From the NCBI GenBank assembly GCA_015179125.1, contig WHVA01000068.1:124001-188000 (forward strand): 64,000 bases of DNA, read 5' to 3'. Within the stretch, counting starts at the first letter, position 1, and every line of letters starts with the position of its first letter. The notes below the pieces were generated by a model that saw only the letters and a list, made by a program, of their open reading frames with translations, was not told the origin of the DNA and ran no database searches. The stretch is from Gautieria morchelliformis (lineage: Eukaryota; Basidiomycota; Agaricomycetes; Gomphales; Gomphaceae). The translations under genes and the position numbers were made by a program. Below are positions 1 through 10,175 of the stretch, one piece after another.

Positions 1-402
1 ATAATCATTGTTTCCTAGGTGTATGCACAACCTGACTAGGCTTGGGGCAGGGGTACAAAAGACATATTTTTCTATTGCTCCACTATGTCTCACTATCTAC
101 TCCCCCCATCTTATTGACAGAGGCTTTGTATGAATTGTTATGAATTTAGCTTGGATATATGTTACTGAAATTAGTATCTACATCATTGTTGCTCCACAGT
201 AGCTACATGGGGCCTACCCCTTATCCACATGTGATGTTTCAACCTATTTCTCTACTATTCCAAATTCTAGTACTCACTGACTTTATAGTATAAGTAGTCA
301 GTACTGAATGTATGTTACAGTAGCTAGAGAATATCTTCCTCACTCAAATACTCCCTATCAGCATGTTTGATCACTGTATGGTCTATTTTCCATTGATTTT
401 CT
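1..402. other. AT-rich intergenic stretch, no gene seen
   Basis: No convincing reading frame, RNA gene or repeat is seen. The sequence is AT-rich and lies beyond the broken 3' end of the WD40 gene on the minus strand. Confidence 0.5.
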
Positions 403-1756
403 TTAAATCTTGGTTGAGACTACACTACAACTGTCTATTCTTAGGTACTCCAAAAGTGAAAGCTTTGGAGCTCTCATTAACCTGTCCGATGGCGTTTTCT
501 CACCGGCCATATCATGTGACCGATCCGGAACGTCATCACGAGACCCAGAGAATATCCAGTGCGAGAACGCCACCGACGTGACGATGCGGGTGTGGCCTTC
601 GAATGGTGCTGAAATGACCTCGCTGGTTTCTGCACTCCACGCACGGATCATCTTGTCATGCTGTGTGGCCTTTGAATGGTGCTGAAATGAGCTCCCCGGT
701 ATCTGCATTCCATACACGGAGTGTCTTGTCAAAAGACCCGGAGACGATGAGCTTGCCGTCGTGCGAGAACGCCACCGACGTGACGATGCGGGTGTGGCCT
801 TCGAATGGTGCTGAAATGACCTCCCCGGTGTCTGCATTCCACACACGGATCGTCTTGTCATCAGAACCGGAGACGATGCGCTTGCCGTCGTGCGAGAACG
901 CCACCGACCTGACCCAGTCTGTGTGGCCTTCGAATGGTGCTGAGATGAGCTCCCCGTTGTCTGCATTCCATACACGGATCATCATGTCATAAGACCCGGA
1001 GACGATCCGCTTGCCGTCCTGCGAGAACGCCACGGTCATGACACACTGGGTGTGGCCTTCGAATGGTGCTGGAATAGGCTCCCCGGTGAATGCATTCCAC
1101 ACACGGATCGTCTTGTCATTAGACCCGGAGACGATCCGCTTGCCGTCGTGCGAGAACGACACCGACGTGACCCAGTCGGTGTGGCCTTCGAATGGTGCTG
1201 AAATGAGCTCCCCGGTGTCTGCATTCCATACACGGAGCGTCTTGTCAAAAGACCCGGAGACAATGCGCTTGCCGTCGTGAGAGAATGCCACCGACGTGAC
1301 GGTGTGGGTGTGGCCTTCGAATGGTGCTGAAATGACCTCCCCGCTGTCTGCATTCCACACACGGATTGTCTTGTCCTCAGACCCGGAGACGATGCGCTTG
1401 CCGTCGTGCGAGAACACCACCGACCTGACCGAGGCGGTGTGGCCTTCGAATGGTGCCCACATTACCTCCCCGGTGTCTGCATTCCACACACGGATCGTCC
1501 TGTCAAAAGACCCGGTGACGATGCGCTTGCCGTCGTATGAGAACGCCACCGACGTGACCCAGTCGGTGTGGCCGTCGCTCTCAGAACACAGACTTCTTAG
1601 GAAGTGAGGGCGGAAACTCGAATGGTTGACCTCTTCCGAAAACAAAACACCACCGGGGAGCAGAAGGGAAGCGAGAAGAACCTCCCACAGTGTGGGTGTT
1701 TTTTCTATTGTGCGAAACCTTGATTGATACGAAGCCATGCCACAAAACCATGACAC
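403..1756 (-). pseudogene. WD40-repeat array protein, frameshifted (NLR/NWD-type remnant)
   Basis: From 1756 to 656 a 366-aa frame holds seven near-identical WD40 repeats of 43 aa. Each has the pattern GHTxxVxSVAFSHDGKRIVSGS followed by DKTIRVWNADTGE. An eighth unit is truncated: the spacing between repeat starts falls from 129 bp to 73 bp, so 56 bp are missing. This shifts the frame and ends the protein just after GHTA. A further partial repeat continues in another frame to about 480. In basidiomycetes, such homogeneous high-identity WD40 arrays typically form the C-terminal sensor of NACHT-WD40 (NWD) proteins. No NACHT domain or P-loop is visible here. The N-terminal 60 residues before the first repeat are not recognisable. 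The call as a WD40 propeller is firm; the NLR link is inferred. Confidence 0.8.
591..1580 (-). repeat. 129-bp tandem coding repeat (WD40 units)
   Basis: The motif tgtggcctt recurs at 129-bp spacing (for example 664 and 793), once per WD40 unit. The copies differ at only a few codons, mostly those at the variable surface positions after GHT. One unit is shortened by 56 bp at 591-664. Confidence 0.85.
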
Positions 1757-1923
1757 CCACCAACAGAACTAGAGGATCGGTCGGGACGCTCAGGTGTCTC
1801 AATCAGTGTAATCTTCCTGATTAGATCCCCCGCCGCACGTCGAACTGATAGTGAATGTTTGACCCTATCATAATACAACCGCTCATAGTATGAGTAGATT
1901 TGTTAGAGTATGGCGATTCAAAC

Positions 1924-2181
1924 TCACTCGCAGAGCTCTTTCAAGTCAGAATGATATTCATTCATTCGCTGGGATTCAATGGCATCCCTGGGATCATGGA
2001 AGACATGCGGTGTCTTTTCAATTGCTCGCTTGATCTTTGCCAGTCGCATGCGAATTGTCAGATGCTTCAGTGCCTTTCCGGACAGAGCTCTTGGACCCCA
2101 GACGGTGGACGAGGACGACGCTGTTAGCAAGGACTCTGAGAAAGAGAACGAGTCATCGTTGAGTGGCTGGAAGGGGTGCAT
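1924..2181 (-). CDS. Candidate first exon upstream of the WD40 gene, unknown domain
   Basis: An 85-aa frame begins MHPFQPLNDDSFSFSESLL and contains VWGPRALSGKALKHL. It ends at a stop that overlaps a good splice donor (GTGAGT just after TGCGA). It lies 170 bp upstream of the WD40 frame on the same strand, so it could be exon 1 of the same gene, with the intron running over about 1860-1920. From memory of the family, VWGPRALSGKAL-type openings occur in agaricomycete NLR-like proteins. This was not checked, and the exon join is inferred. Confidence 0.4.
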   Translation of the reverse strand: MHPFQPLNDDSFSFSESLLTASSSSTVWGPRALSGKALKHLTIRMRLAKIKRAIEKTPHVFHDPRDAIESQRMNEYHSDLKELCE

Positions 2182-3189
2182 GATTCAAGATTGCTGGACC
2201 TATAGGTAAAGATCCGTGAAGGGCCTTGTAAAAAAAATTCGGCCTTTCATGCTTTAGGCTTTAAGCTTCAAGCTCCAACTCGATGTTTGAGCGTTAGGGG
2301 CGTTCAGTACAACCAGCCGGGTTCACTGATCTGGTGAAACAAAGGGGTAGTTCAAATGTTTTGAGTGGTACCAGCGGCTTACCAATCGCTCTCTGCCGGC
2401 TTGGCCGCCAGTGTACCTGTCACGCAGATAAATTTAGACAGCACAGAAAAGGCAAATAATACGCACACCCTGCGGTACACCGTGAACTTGTCACCGTACA
2501 TGTCTTCACAGATACATTGATCACTCCTGTAGAAGAACTAAAAGATTGTGACAAAGGAAAATAAAATTGCGCTTATGTAAATAACTCCTAATCTCGTTTT
2601 GCGGCGGACGGTGTAGTTGTATGGAATTATGGTTATTAGATTGGTATTGTATGTTGGTTTATTGGGTTGATATGAATATTTTTTCCGTTGGTTATTCCCC
2701 CTTCGAGCTATAGCACGCTCATGCAGCGGACTCAACTTATGGTAATACCGAAAACCAGACCAACTAGTTTCCCTTGTCGACATGGGAACAAAGTCTCTAA
2801 GGTCCAGAGATACAGATCCGAATTCACGGTTCGTTGTATTTGATGTCGTGGATGGGAGTTTTCAGCGTCGTATAAAGATATATTGACATATTTGTAATCC
2901 TTTCTGTTGGAAAACAAGCAGGTTATGGTGGGTTACAACTATGTGAGGAGTGATGTGCAATGTGTGGTAACTAATATACTGTATTTTCAATGTGACATGG
3001 TAAGTGATGTCAACATGATGTTGCTCATATCTCAAGACTTTCCTTGCTGAAAAAGGTATTTCTTTGCGAAATTGTAAGCAGAGTAGTAAACGTTGGACCT
3101 GTTTTACAGTGTCTATCTTATCTCAACCTCTATACAGTACACGGACTGTTCTACTGTTCACACGGTGACATCGTGTACTACAGGAGCAA
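2182..3189. other. Intergenic stretch, no gene seen
   Basis: Only short overlapping frames occur, without recognisable motifs, repeats or RNA folds. Small frames at 2538-2917 (minus) look like chance openings in AT-rich sequence. Confidence 0.45.
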
Positions 3190-3760
3190 TGCAGGCCTGC
3201 CTGTGGTACGATACATTTGGCACTTCTTCAACCAGTCCCCTTCTCCCATTAAACGATATGTCCTTTTCTTCATGTGTAGTACTTCATCACCTGCAATGTG
3301 CATTGTGTTAGCAAAGTTGTAGGTTGGATAACAGTAGCCAACAGCTTTCGGTGAAAGTCGTGTGGACCACTATTTTGTGCTATGTATGTATTGTTGAACA
3401 TTCTTTTGAAGCCTGTTGACTTCTGCCGCTTTCACTGTATGTCTTTTATTTTTGTGCCCTGCCAGTGCTCTAACACGCATGAGCATAATCTGAGGTGAGT
3501 CTCACGCTGGAGACTATTCTATTTAGTGAGCACGCAGGCGCAAGTGGATATTGATCCAGGGACCATCAACACTGATCTTGAGCTCCCAGGCCATTCTGCA
3601 ATTACTGTAATGCATAGTTTTAGACCCTGAGCTTGGCCCCACTGTGACAGCCACTGCCACATAGCATGCAGATCTCCCAGTATACTGTACGACAATGTAT
3701 TTGAAAATATGACAAAGTATCTCAAAATAAAGCAATCTATTCTGATGTCATCGACCAAGG
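3190..3760 (+). repeat. Dispersed repeat, copy 1 (partner at 33425-34175)
   Basis: This block aligns by eye with 33425-34175 in the same orientation. Shared landmarks are tggtacgatacattt, cttcaaccag, ctttcggtgaaagtc, tattgttgaacattctttt and gagcacgcaggcg. Both copies end near a tatttgaaaata motif. The copy here has lost many CpGs that the partner keeps. No coding capacity is recognised, and the element type is unknown. Confidence 0.75.
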
Positions 3761-4187
3761 GCTGCGCTAGCGAAGCCGGCATGGCCCTTGGTTGGTAGCT
3801 CCCCTGTTAATACCTTTGACAAGATGAAAAATGCAGAGGCTGCCTTTGAATCCAAACCTCCTTTTAACTCATCCGATGATCAATAATTTATTATTCCTAT
3901 AGGTGAAAGCGGCTCGGTGGGTTGTGGGCGTCGAGCTTATGTCAGCTTTTAGGTCATCAGTTTGTCAGCGGAGCGCGCGAGCGGCGCAGCCGCGAGCCCC
4001 TGGCCTGACCGGTTGACGCCGGTCTACCGGTCCGGCGCTGGCTGCGGTCCAGAACCGGTCTCGCGAGGACCCATCGGTCTTCCGTTCCTCCGCAGGAACA
4101 GCTGCGCAGCCTGCCGCCCATTCTTCCCTCCCACCACCACCATCCCCACCTGTTAGCATTCTACTGGGGTGTTATAGTGCCATTCTG

Positions 4188-4830
4188 GTGAGTTTTGTAC
4201 CTGCCTTTTGTTGTCATGTTTCTTATGTGGCTATGTCGCTTTTTTTGGCCTTTTTTAGGCTCTTTGCAGGTGGCATAGGTCCTTCCACTCCTGTACTTCC
4301 TACCTGGGCATTATACCCCACTCCTGGTGAGCTTTATGCTACTGTTTCTGCCTTTTTAATGTCTGTTTTGTTTTTATTTTCTTATATTTTCGCTTTTTTT
4401 TGCCTTTTTTAGGCTCTTTGCAGGTGGCATAGGTCCTTCCACTCCTGTACTTCCTACCTGGGCATTATACCCCACTCCTGGTGAGCTTTATGCTACTGTT
4501 TATGCCTTTTTAATGTCTGTTTTGGTTTTATTTCTTATATTTTCGCTTTTTTTTGCCTTTTTTAGGCTCTTTGCAGGTGACATAGGTCCTTCCACTGCTG
4601 TACTTCTTACCTGGGCATTATACCCCACTCCTGGTGAGTTTTATGCTGCTGTTTCTGCCCTTTTAATGTCTGTTTTGTTTTTATTTCTTACATTTTCACT
4701 TTTTTGGGCATCTTTTAGGCTCTTTGCAGGTGACTTTGGTCCTTTCACTGCTGTCCATTCTACCTGTGCATTATTCCCCTATTCTGTGAGTTTGATGCTA
4801 CTGTATCTGCTATTTAAGTATTTATATGAG
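4188..4830 (+). repeat. 153-bp tandem array in the Helitron 5' leader
   Basis: About 3.5 units start at 4257, 4411, 4564 and 4717. Each has a T-rich tract ending in TTTTTAGGCTCTTTGCAG followed by GT, then about 57 nt ending CTCCTGGTGAG, then ATTTTCGCTTTTTT. Each unit therefore looks like a short exon between a polypyrimidine acceptor and a GTGAG donor. The last units are more diverged. Unspliced 5' untranslated exons are the likeliest reading; a protein-coding role is not supported. Confidence 0.75.
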
Positions 4831-5073
4831 GACCAGTGTCTCTGCAAGCCCTCTGGTAAAGGTTATTGTTTTATTTGGCCTTTTTAGGCTTATTTAGCCT
4901 CTCATGCCAGATATACCCCCCCTGGCTGCTCTCCCTTGGGTATGTTTTCATGCTCCTATCATTTTCCCTCTTTTAGGCTAATTTTGTTTCTGTTTCTGTT
5001 TGAAATAGATATCTTTAAATTTGTGCTTGCCATGTATGTCTGATATTGGCAGCTTTATTGTCGCTCTACTCTT

Positions 5074-8000
5074 ATGCCTGCATTCCTCAGGGATCCATCT
5101 ACTCCACAGAGAAATCGCCAGCAGCAGCGTCAAAGGGCAAGGGAGGTGTGGGAAGGTCGTATGACGTCGCCCAATGATCGTAGAGGACGTGTGCTTGCTG
5201 CTGCTGCTGTCAGAGCTCAGGACCAGCCACCCCCTCCACCGCAGCCTTTCGCCATCCCTCACCCTCCTCCTAGAAGTGATGTTGCTGATCCTTTTCAACA
5301 ACCTGTGGCTGGGCCATCACGTCCTCCTGATCCCAGTCCGGGAGAGCAGGTGGCAGCCCTTCGTGCTCAGTTAGCAGCTATCCCAGCAGCACCACCCTTG
5401 AGAAGATACAGGCAGGAGCCTATACAGCCACCTCCTATTCGTCCTATAGTTGGTTCTGCTGGAATTGCACAGTTGCGTGCTCAGGCAGCTGCATTGCAGC
5501 CTTTGGGAAGGCACAGGCCAGCATCTGTACAAGCACCACCACCTCCTCCTGTAGTAGGTTCTGCAGCGGTGGTTGCTTTGCGGGCTCAGGCTGCAGCTAA
5601 TCCACTCCCAGCTCCCAATCCTCAACCAGTCGCTGCGCCCCAGCTCCCCCCTCACCCGCCTTTCCCTGTCCCTCCTCAGCAGCCTCCTCAGCCTCCCCCT
5701 GTCCCTCAGCAGCCTCCTCAGCCTCCCCCTGTCCCTCAGCAGCCTCCTCAACCCCTCCCTGCACCTCCACAGCGTCCTCCTGGCCCTCGGCAGCGTCCTA
5801 TTCCACTTGGTCGCTCAAGAATAATTGAGGCAGATGTGCAGCGTCATGATCTGGGTCCCATGGTTATTCCCTGCCCTGACTGTGGAGCATTACACTGGAT
5901 GGCAGAACGCCTGCAGAAATCCTCAAATGTGCGGCCCAGGTTTGGTGATTGCTGTATGGAAGGAAAGGTGCAGCTGGAAGACCTGCCAGAGCCCCCTCAG
6001 CCATTGAAACAGCTCTTAGAAGGCCAGGACCCTGAGGCAAAAGGATTTCGCCAGAATATCAGGCAGTATAATGCTGTGTTTGCATTCACTTCTGTGGGGG
6101 CCGACTTTGACCAAGATTTGCTTCGGGAGGGTCGTGGTCCATATGTGCTCAAGCTACAGGGTGAACTGTATCATCTCCATGGCTCTCTCCTCCCTGACAA
6201 TGAAGACGATCCAAAGTATGCCCAGCTTTACATATATGATCCTGCACTGGCTTTGGCAAAGAGAAAAAATCGTAATGAGCGTCTGTCTCCAACTATCATG
6301 GGAGACTTGCAGGAAATGCTCCTGCTATGCAATCCTCATGTGCGCACATATAAACAAGCAGCTGAGAGGCTCAGAGCTCAAGAACAGAATGGTGACATCC
6401 AGGCAAGGCTCACATACAGGGCACACAGGGATCCTAGGAGATATAATGTCCCAACTGCAGATGAGATTGCAGTCGTTCTTCCTGGAGATGGCATCGACCC
6501 TGGACCTAGGGATATTATTGTCCAGCTCAGAGGTGGACGTTTCAGAAGGGTATTGGATACCAATGCAAACTATGCCTCTCTGCACTATGTCTTGCTCTTT
6601 CCCAAGGGAGAGTTGGGATGGGAACCAGATATTCCTTATCATGAGCCAGAGCGTGCTCGGCAGGCCAATCCCAATCCAAACAGACGGACACAGGTCACCC
6701 AAATACAGTACCATGCGTATCGTCTGTTCCAGAGAGCGAGAGAACCTACAACACTCCTGCGTGGTGGCAAATTGTTCCAGCAGTACATTGTAGACTCCTG
6801 GGCTGCTGCAGAGAAAAGCAGACTGAGGTGGATCAGGGCCAATCAACACACTCTGCGTGCTGAGCAGTATAACCAGATGGTAGATTCATATGGAGGCTTG
6901 GACAATGACATTGGAGATGCAAACAGCTTGGGTGTAAAAGTCATTCTGCCTGCGACATTTCAAGGGAGTACACGGGACATGAATCAAAACTGCCAGAACT
7001 CCCTGGCCATTGCAACAAAGAAGGGTCCCCCTGATTTATTTATTACCATGACTGCCAATCCAAAGTGGGATGAGATAGTGGCCGAGTTGCTCCCTGGACA
7101 AACTGCTCAGGACAGACCTGACCTGGTGTTGCGGGTGTTTCACCTCAAAAAGAAATACCTCATTGACTTGATCGTCAAGGACAAGATCTTTGGAGAAACT
7201 GTCGCTCGCGTTCACACTATTGAATTCCAGAAGAGGGGGCTCCCACACATGCACCTGCTTACCTGGTTCGATAGGGAGTCCAAGGTCAAACATCCACATG
7301 AGGTGGATTCTATGATTTCAGCAGAGTTCCCTGATCCAGAGACACATCCTGTCCTCTACCAGTTGGTCTGTGAGCTGATGACACATGGTCCCTGTGGACA
7401 AATGAATCCAGATGCACCCTGCATGGAAAATGGCAAGTGCAAGAAAGGCTTCCCAAAGCCATTCTGTGAGGAGACCGTTGTGAATGTAGATGGATATCCA
7501 AAATATCGTCGTCGCAATGATGGAAGGCTGCACAATGTCAGAGGTCACATGCTGGACAACAGATGGGTTGTGCCATACTCTGCTCTCCTCTTGCTCAAAC
7601 TCCGGTGTCACATCAACCTTGAATTCACCTTCAGTGTGAGGTGCGTCAAGTATATCCACAAGTATCTACACAAGGGCCACGATCGGACCACGATGGAGTT
7701 CGGTGTCAACCATGATGAGATAAAGAAGTACCTGGACGCTCGCTATGTCAGTGCTCATGAGGCCTGTTGGAGGTTGCTGGAGCGGGAAATCCACACCCAG
7801 GTGCCTGCAGTCATGGCACTGCCAGTCCATGAAAAAGACCAGCAATCAGTCGTTTTCAATCCTGATGCTGATCCGCTCACCATCATGAACAGGGTTGAGG
7901 GGTCAAAGACAGCGCTCATGGCTTACTTTGAGGCCAATGCTGCCTACCCTCATGCATGCGATGTGCTCTATGTGGATTTTCCTGAGCATTTTACCTGGAA

Positions 8001-9996
8001 AAAAGAGGGAAGGGTATGGACACCACGTCAAAGGGGATATAGCATTGGACGCCTTCACTTTGCAAGCCCAAAATCAGGAGAGAGATTTTATTTGCGCACT
8101 CTCCTCACGGTGGTCAAGGGGGCCAGATCCTTTGAGGAGCTTAGGACAGTGGATGGCATACAATGTGCTACTTACAAGGAGGCCTGTCTTGCCAGGGGAC
8201 TTCTGGAGGATGATCAGGAGTGGAGGTTGTGTCTCCAGGAAGCCAGTGGCATGAAAACAGGTGCTCAGCTCAGACATCTCTTTGCCACCATCCTTGGTCA
8301 TTGCATTCCCTCACAGCCTGACAGACTATGGGACGCCTTCAAGGAGCACATATGTGATGATCTCAGACATCGGCTCCAAGTCAGACACAATATCCAGGAG
8401 CCACGGGATGATCAGGTCTATGATTTTGGCCTCTTTCTCTTGGATAAACTCCTTCAGCGTAATGGAATGTCCTTGAGCAGCTTTAAAGATATGCCTCGGG
8501 TGGTAGGCGAGTGGGAGGTCCTGATTGGAAACAGGTTCATAGCTGAGCAGAGGGACTATGACCCTGTTCAAGAGAGGCAGATGGCTGATGAGGAGGTTCC
8601 CAAGCTGAATGAGGGGCAAAGGTCTGCGCATGATCAGATATTACGGTCAGCACTGGACATAGATGCTCAGGGGAAACCTAACGGACAAATGTTTTTCGTC
8701 ACTGGCTCAGGGGGCGCTGGGAAATCATTCACATGGAACACCCTAATCCACTCCTGTAGAGCGGAGAGTCTCATTGTGCTTGCTGTAGCCTCATCTGCAA
8801 TGGCTGCACTTATCCTCACTAATGGGACAACCTCTCACAGCATGCTTGGGATTCCAATTCCTGTCCATGAGGGCTCTCTCTCCTCCATCAAAAAGAACTC
8901 TGACCAGGCTGATATGCTGAGACTGGCCAGGCTCATCATTTGGGATGAGGCTGCAATGCAGCATCGCCATGCCATAGAGGCCATTGACAGGACACTGAGG
9001 GATTTCCTTGACCAGCCTGACAGACCCTTTGGTGGCATCACGGTTGCCTTTGGAGGTGACTTTCAGCAGACTCTCCCAATCGTCCCCAAAGGCTCCAAGG
9101 AGGATATCGTGGGAGCTACCCTTCAGAAGTCATATCTGTGGCCAAAGATCAAGGTCCTCCATCTGACAGAGAACATGCGGGTGAGAAATGACCCTGACAG
9201 AGCCAGGTTTGCAGAATGGCTGCAGAATGTGGGTCAGGGAAAGGATCTCCCACTAGATCATACGTTCTCACTCCCTCCTCACATGGTTTGTGGCCCTGGA
9301 ATTGCAGAGCTGATCCAGGAAATATACCCTGGCATTGGCAATGCAATCCCTGCCCAGGACAATTATTTTTTAGAGCGGGCCATCCTCTGTCCCAGAAATA
9401 CTGAGGTCAATGAGATCAATTCCATGGTGTTGAGGCAGTTTCCAGGTGATGCTCAGGTCTTCCACTGTGCAGATTCTGTCAAGGAAACCGACTTTACAGA
9501 GCAGTATCCTGTTGAGTATCTGAATTCCATAGAGATGGGCAGTCTTCCTCCTGCTCACTTGGAAGTCAAGCCTGGAGTGCCTCTGATGATGTTGCGCAAT
9601 TTGGATAAGAAGCAAGGACTATGCAATGGGACAAGGTTGCGGTTGGTGAGGATGAGGAATAGAGTGTTGGAGGTCAGGATCATCTCAGGTCCACGTGCAG
9701 GAAATACTGCTTTCATCCCCAGGATCACTATTTCACCATCAGAGGGAGAATTACCATTTGTGCTGCAGAGGAGACAGTTTCCAGTGCGTGGGGCATTTGC
9801 AATGACCATCAACAAGTCCCAGGGACAGTCTTTGGGTACGGTTGGGCTGGACCTGAGATATCCAGTGTTTGGACATGGCCAGTTGTATGTTGGTGTTTCA
9901 AGGGGAACAAGCTGGAACAAAGTGAAGGTCTTGCTTGAGGAGGGTTTGAACACAACCAACATTGTATATAAAGATGTATTACTTAGAGCTCCTTGA
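5074..9996 (+). CDS. Helitron RepHel protein (HUH Rep endonuclease plus Pif1-type helicase)
   Basis: This is a 1640-aa uninterrupted frame. The N-terminus (about 1-255) is Pro/Gln-rich, with three tandem PQQPPQPPPV-like units near 5672-5765. A Cys cluster begins CPDC at residue 267 and continues to a CC pair near 297. The Helitron-like Rep domain follows, with the HUH motif HMH at 725-727 and the two catalytic tyrosines at 860 and 864 in KYIHKYLHKG. The SF1B Pif1-like helicase has Walker A GSGGAGKS (1211-1218), Walker B WDEA (1290-1293), GGDFQQTLP, and the arginine-finger motif VGVSRG near 1610. The Rep nicks and joins the transposon ends and the helicase unwinds the displaced strand. All catalytic residues are present. 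The ATG at 5074 is the first in a frame that opens just downstream of the leader array. Confidence 0.95.
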   Translation: MPAFLRDPSTPQRNRQQQRQRAREVWEGRMTSPNDRRGRVLAAAAVRAQDQPPPPPQPFAIPHPPPRSDVADPFQQPVAGPSRPPDPSPGEQVAALRAQLAAIPAAPPLRRYRQEPIQPPPIRPIVGSAGIAQLRAQAAALQPLGRHRPASVQAPPPPPVVGSAAVVALRAQAAANPLPAPNPQPVAAPQLPPHPPFPVPPQQPPQPPPVPQQPPQPPPVPQQPPQPLPAPPQRPPGPRQRPIPLGRSRIIEADVQRHDLGPMVIPCPDCGALHWMAERLQKSSNVRPRFGDCCMEGKVQLEDLPEPPQPLKQLLEGQDPEAKGFRQNIRQYNAVFAFTSVGADFDQDLLREGRGPYVLKLQGELYHLHGSLLPDNEDDPKYAQLYIYDPALALAKRKNRNERLSPTIMGDLQEMLLLCNPHVRTYKQAAERLRAQEQNGDIQARLTYRAHRDPRRYNVPTADEIAVVLPGDGIDPGPRDIIVQLRGGRFRRVLDTNANYASLHYVLLFPKGELGWEPDIPYHEPERARQANPNPNRRTQVTQIQYHAYRLFQRAREPTTLLRGGKLFQQYIVDSWAAAEKSRLRWIRANQHTLRAEQYNQMVDSYGGLDNDIGDANSLGVKVILPATFQGSTRDMNQNCQNSLAIATKKGPPDLFITMTANPKWDEIVAELLPGQTAQDRPDLVLRVFHLKKKYLIDLIVKDKIFGETVARVHTIEFQKRGLPHMHLLTWFDRESKVKHPHEVDSMISAEFPDPETHPVLYQLVCELMTHGPCGQMNPDAPCMENGKCKKGFPKPFCEETVVNVDGYPKYRRRNDGRLHNVRGHMLDNRWVVPYSALLLLKLRCHINLEFTFSVRCVKYIHKYLHKGHDRTTMEFGVNHDEIKKYLDARYVSAHEACWRLLEREIHTQVPAVMALPVHEKDQQSVVFNPDADPLTIMNRVEGSKTALMAYFEANAAYPHACDVLYVDFPEHFTWKKEGRVWTPRQRGYSIGRLHFASPKSGERFYLRTLLTVVKGARSFEELRTVDGIQCATYKEACLARGLLEDDQEWRLCLQEASGMKTGAQLRHLFATILGHCIPSQPDRLWDAFKEHICDDLRHRLQVRHNIQEPRDDQVYDFGLFLLDKLLQRNGMSLSSFKDMPRVVGEWEVLIGNRFIAEQRDYDPVQERQMADEEVPKLNEGQRSAHDQILRSALDIDAQGKPNGQMFFVTGSGGAGKSFTWNTLIHSCRAESLIVLAVASSAMAALILTNGTTSHSMLGIPIPVHEGSLSSIKKNSDQADMLRLARLIIWDEAAMQHRHAIEAIDRTLRDFLDQPDRPFGGITVAFGGDFQQTLPIVPKGSKEDIVGATLQKSYLWPKIKVLHLTENMRVRNDPDRARFAEWLQNVGQGKDLPLDHTFSLPPHMVCGPGIAELIQEIYPGIGNAIPAQDNYFLERAILCPRNTEVNEINSMVLRQFPGDAQVFHCADSVKETDFTEQYPVEYLNSIEMGSLPPAHLEVKPGVPLMMLRNLDKKQGLCNGTRLRLVRMRNRVLEVRIISGPRAGNTAFIPRITISPSEGELPFVLQRRQFPVRGAFAMTINKSQGQSLGTVGLDLRYPVFGHGQLYVGVSRGTSWNKVKVLLEEGLNTTNIVYKDVLLRAP

Positions 9997-10051
9997 TTTC
10001 TGATATCTACTTGATGCAAATTGATTACTTTGATTTTCCTCAATGCACTTG

Positions 10052-10140
10052 ACCTTACTGATATGTTAGACTTACTGATGTGTTAGACTTACTGATGCAT
10101 TAGACTTACTGATGCGTTTGACCTTACCGAGGCGTTTGAC
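10052..10140 (+). repeat. 17-bp tandem repeats near the Helitron 3' end
   Basis: Five units of the form GACTTACTGATGNNTTA lie directly before the terminal hairpin. The variable dinucleotide is tg, ca or cg, consistent with CpG decay of an original CG. Subterminal repeats like this could bind the Rep or help termination; that role is inferred. Confidence 0.7.
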
Positions 10141-10147
10141 TTGCACC

Positions 10148-10175
10148 CCCGCGCGAAGCGCGGGTATCCACCTAG
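10148..10175 (+). other. Helitron 3' terminus: hairpin plus CTAG
   Basis: CCCGCGC (10148-10154), loop GAA, GCGCGGG (10158-10164), then TATCCAC and CTAG. This is the known Helitron transposition terminator layout. The following T is the expected host T. Confidence 0.9.

Larger units (their letters stand above)
3895..10175 (+). mobile_element. Helitron, autonomous (rolling-circle transposon)
   Basis: The element carries a complete RepHel protein (5074-9996). Its 3' end is diagnostic: a perfect 7-bp GC hairpin (10148-10164) followed 7 nt later by CTAG (10172-10175) and a T. The 5' end is less certain. A TC at 3895 begins a stretch resembling the TCTATAG start that follows at 10176, but the base before it is T rather than the expected A. 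The leader between 4160 and 5070 is a tandem array with splice-like signals. Five 17-bp repeats lie just inside the 3' end. Confidence 0.85.

Noticed and set aside
403..975. Long plus- and minus-strand frames across the WD40 array in other registers
   Set aside because: They are shadows of the 129-bp repeat: its length is divisible by three, so alternative frames also stay open. Only one frame shows WD40 motifs.
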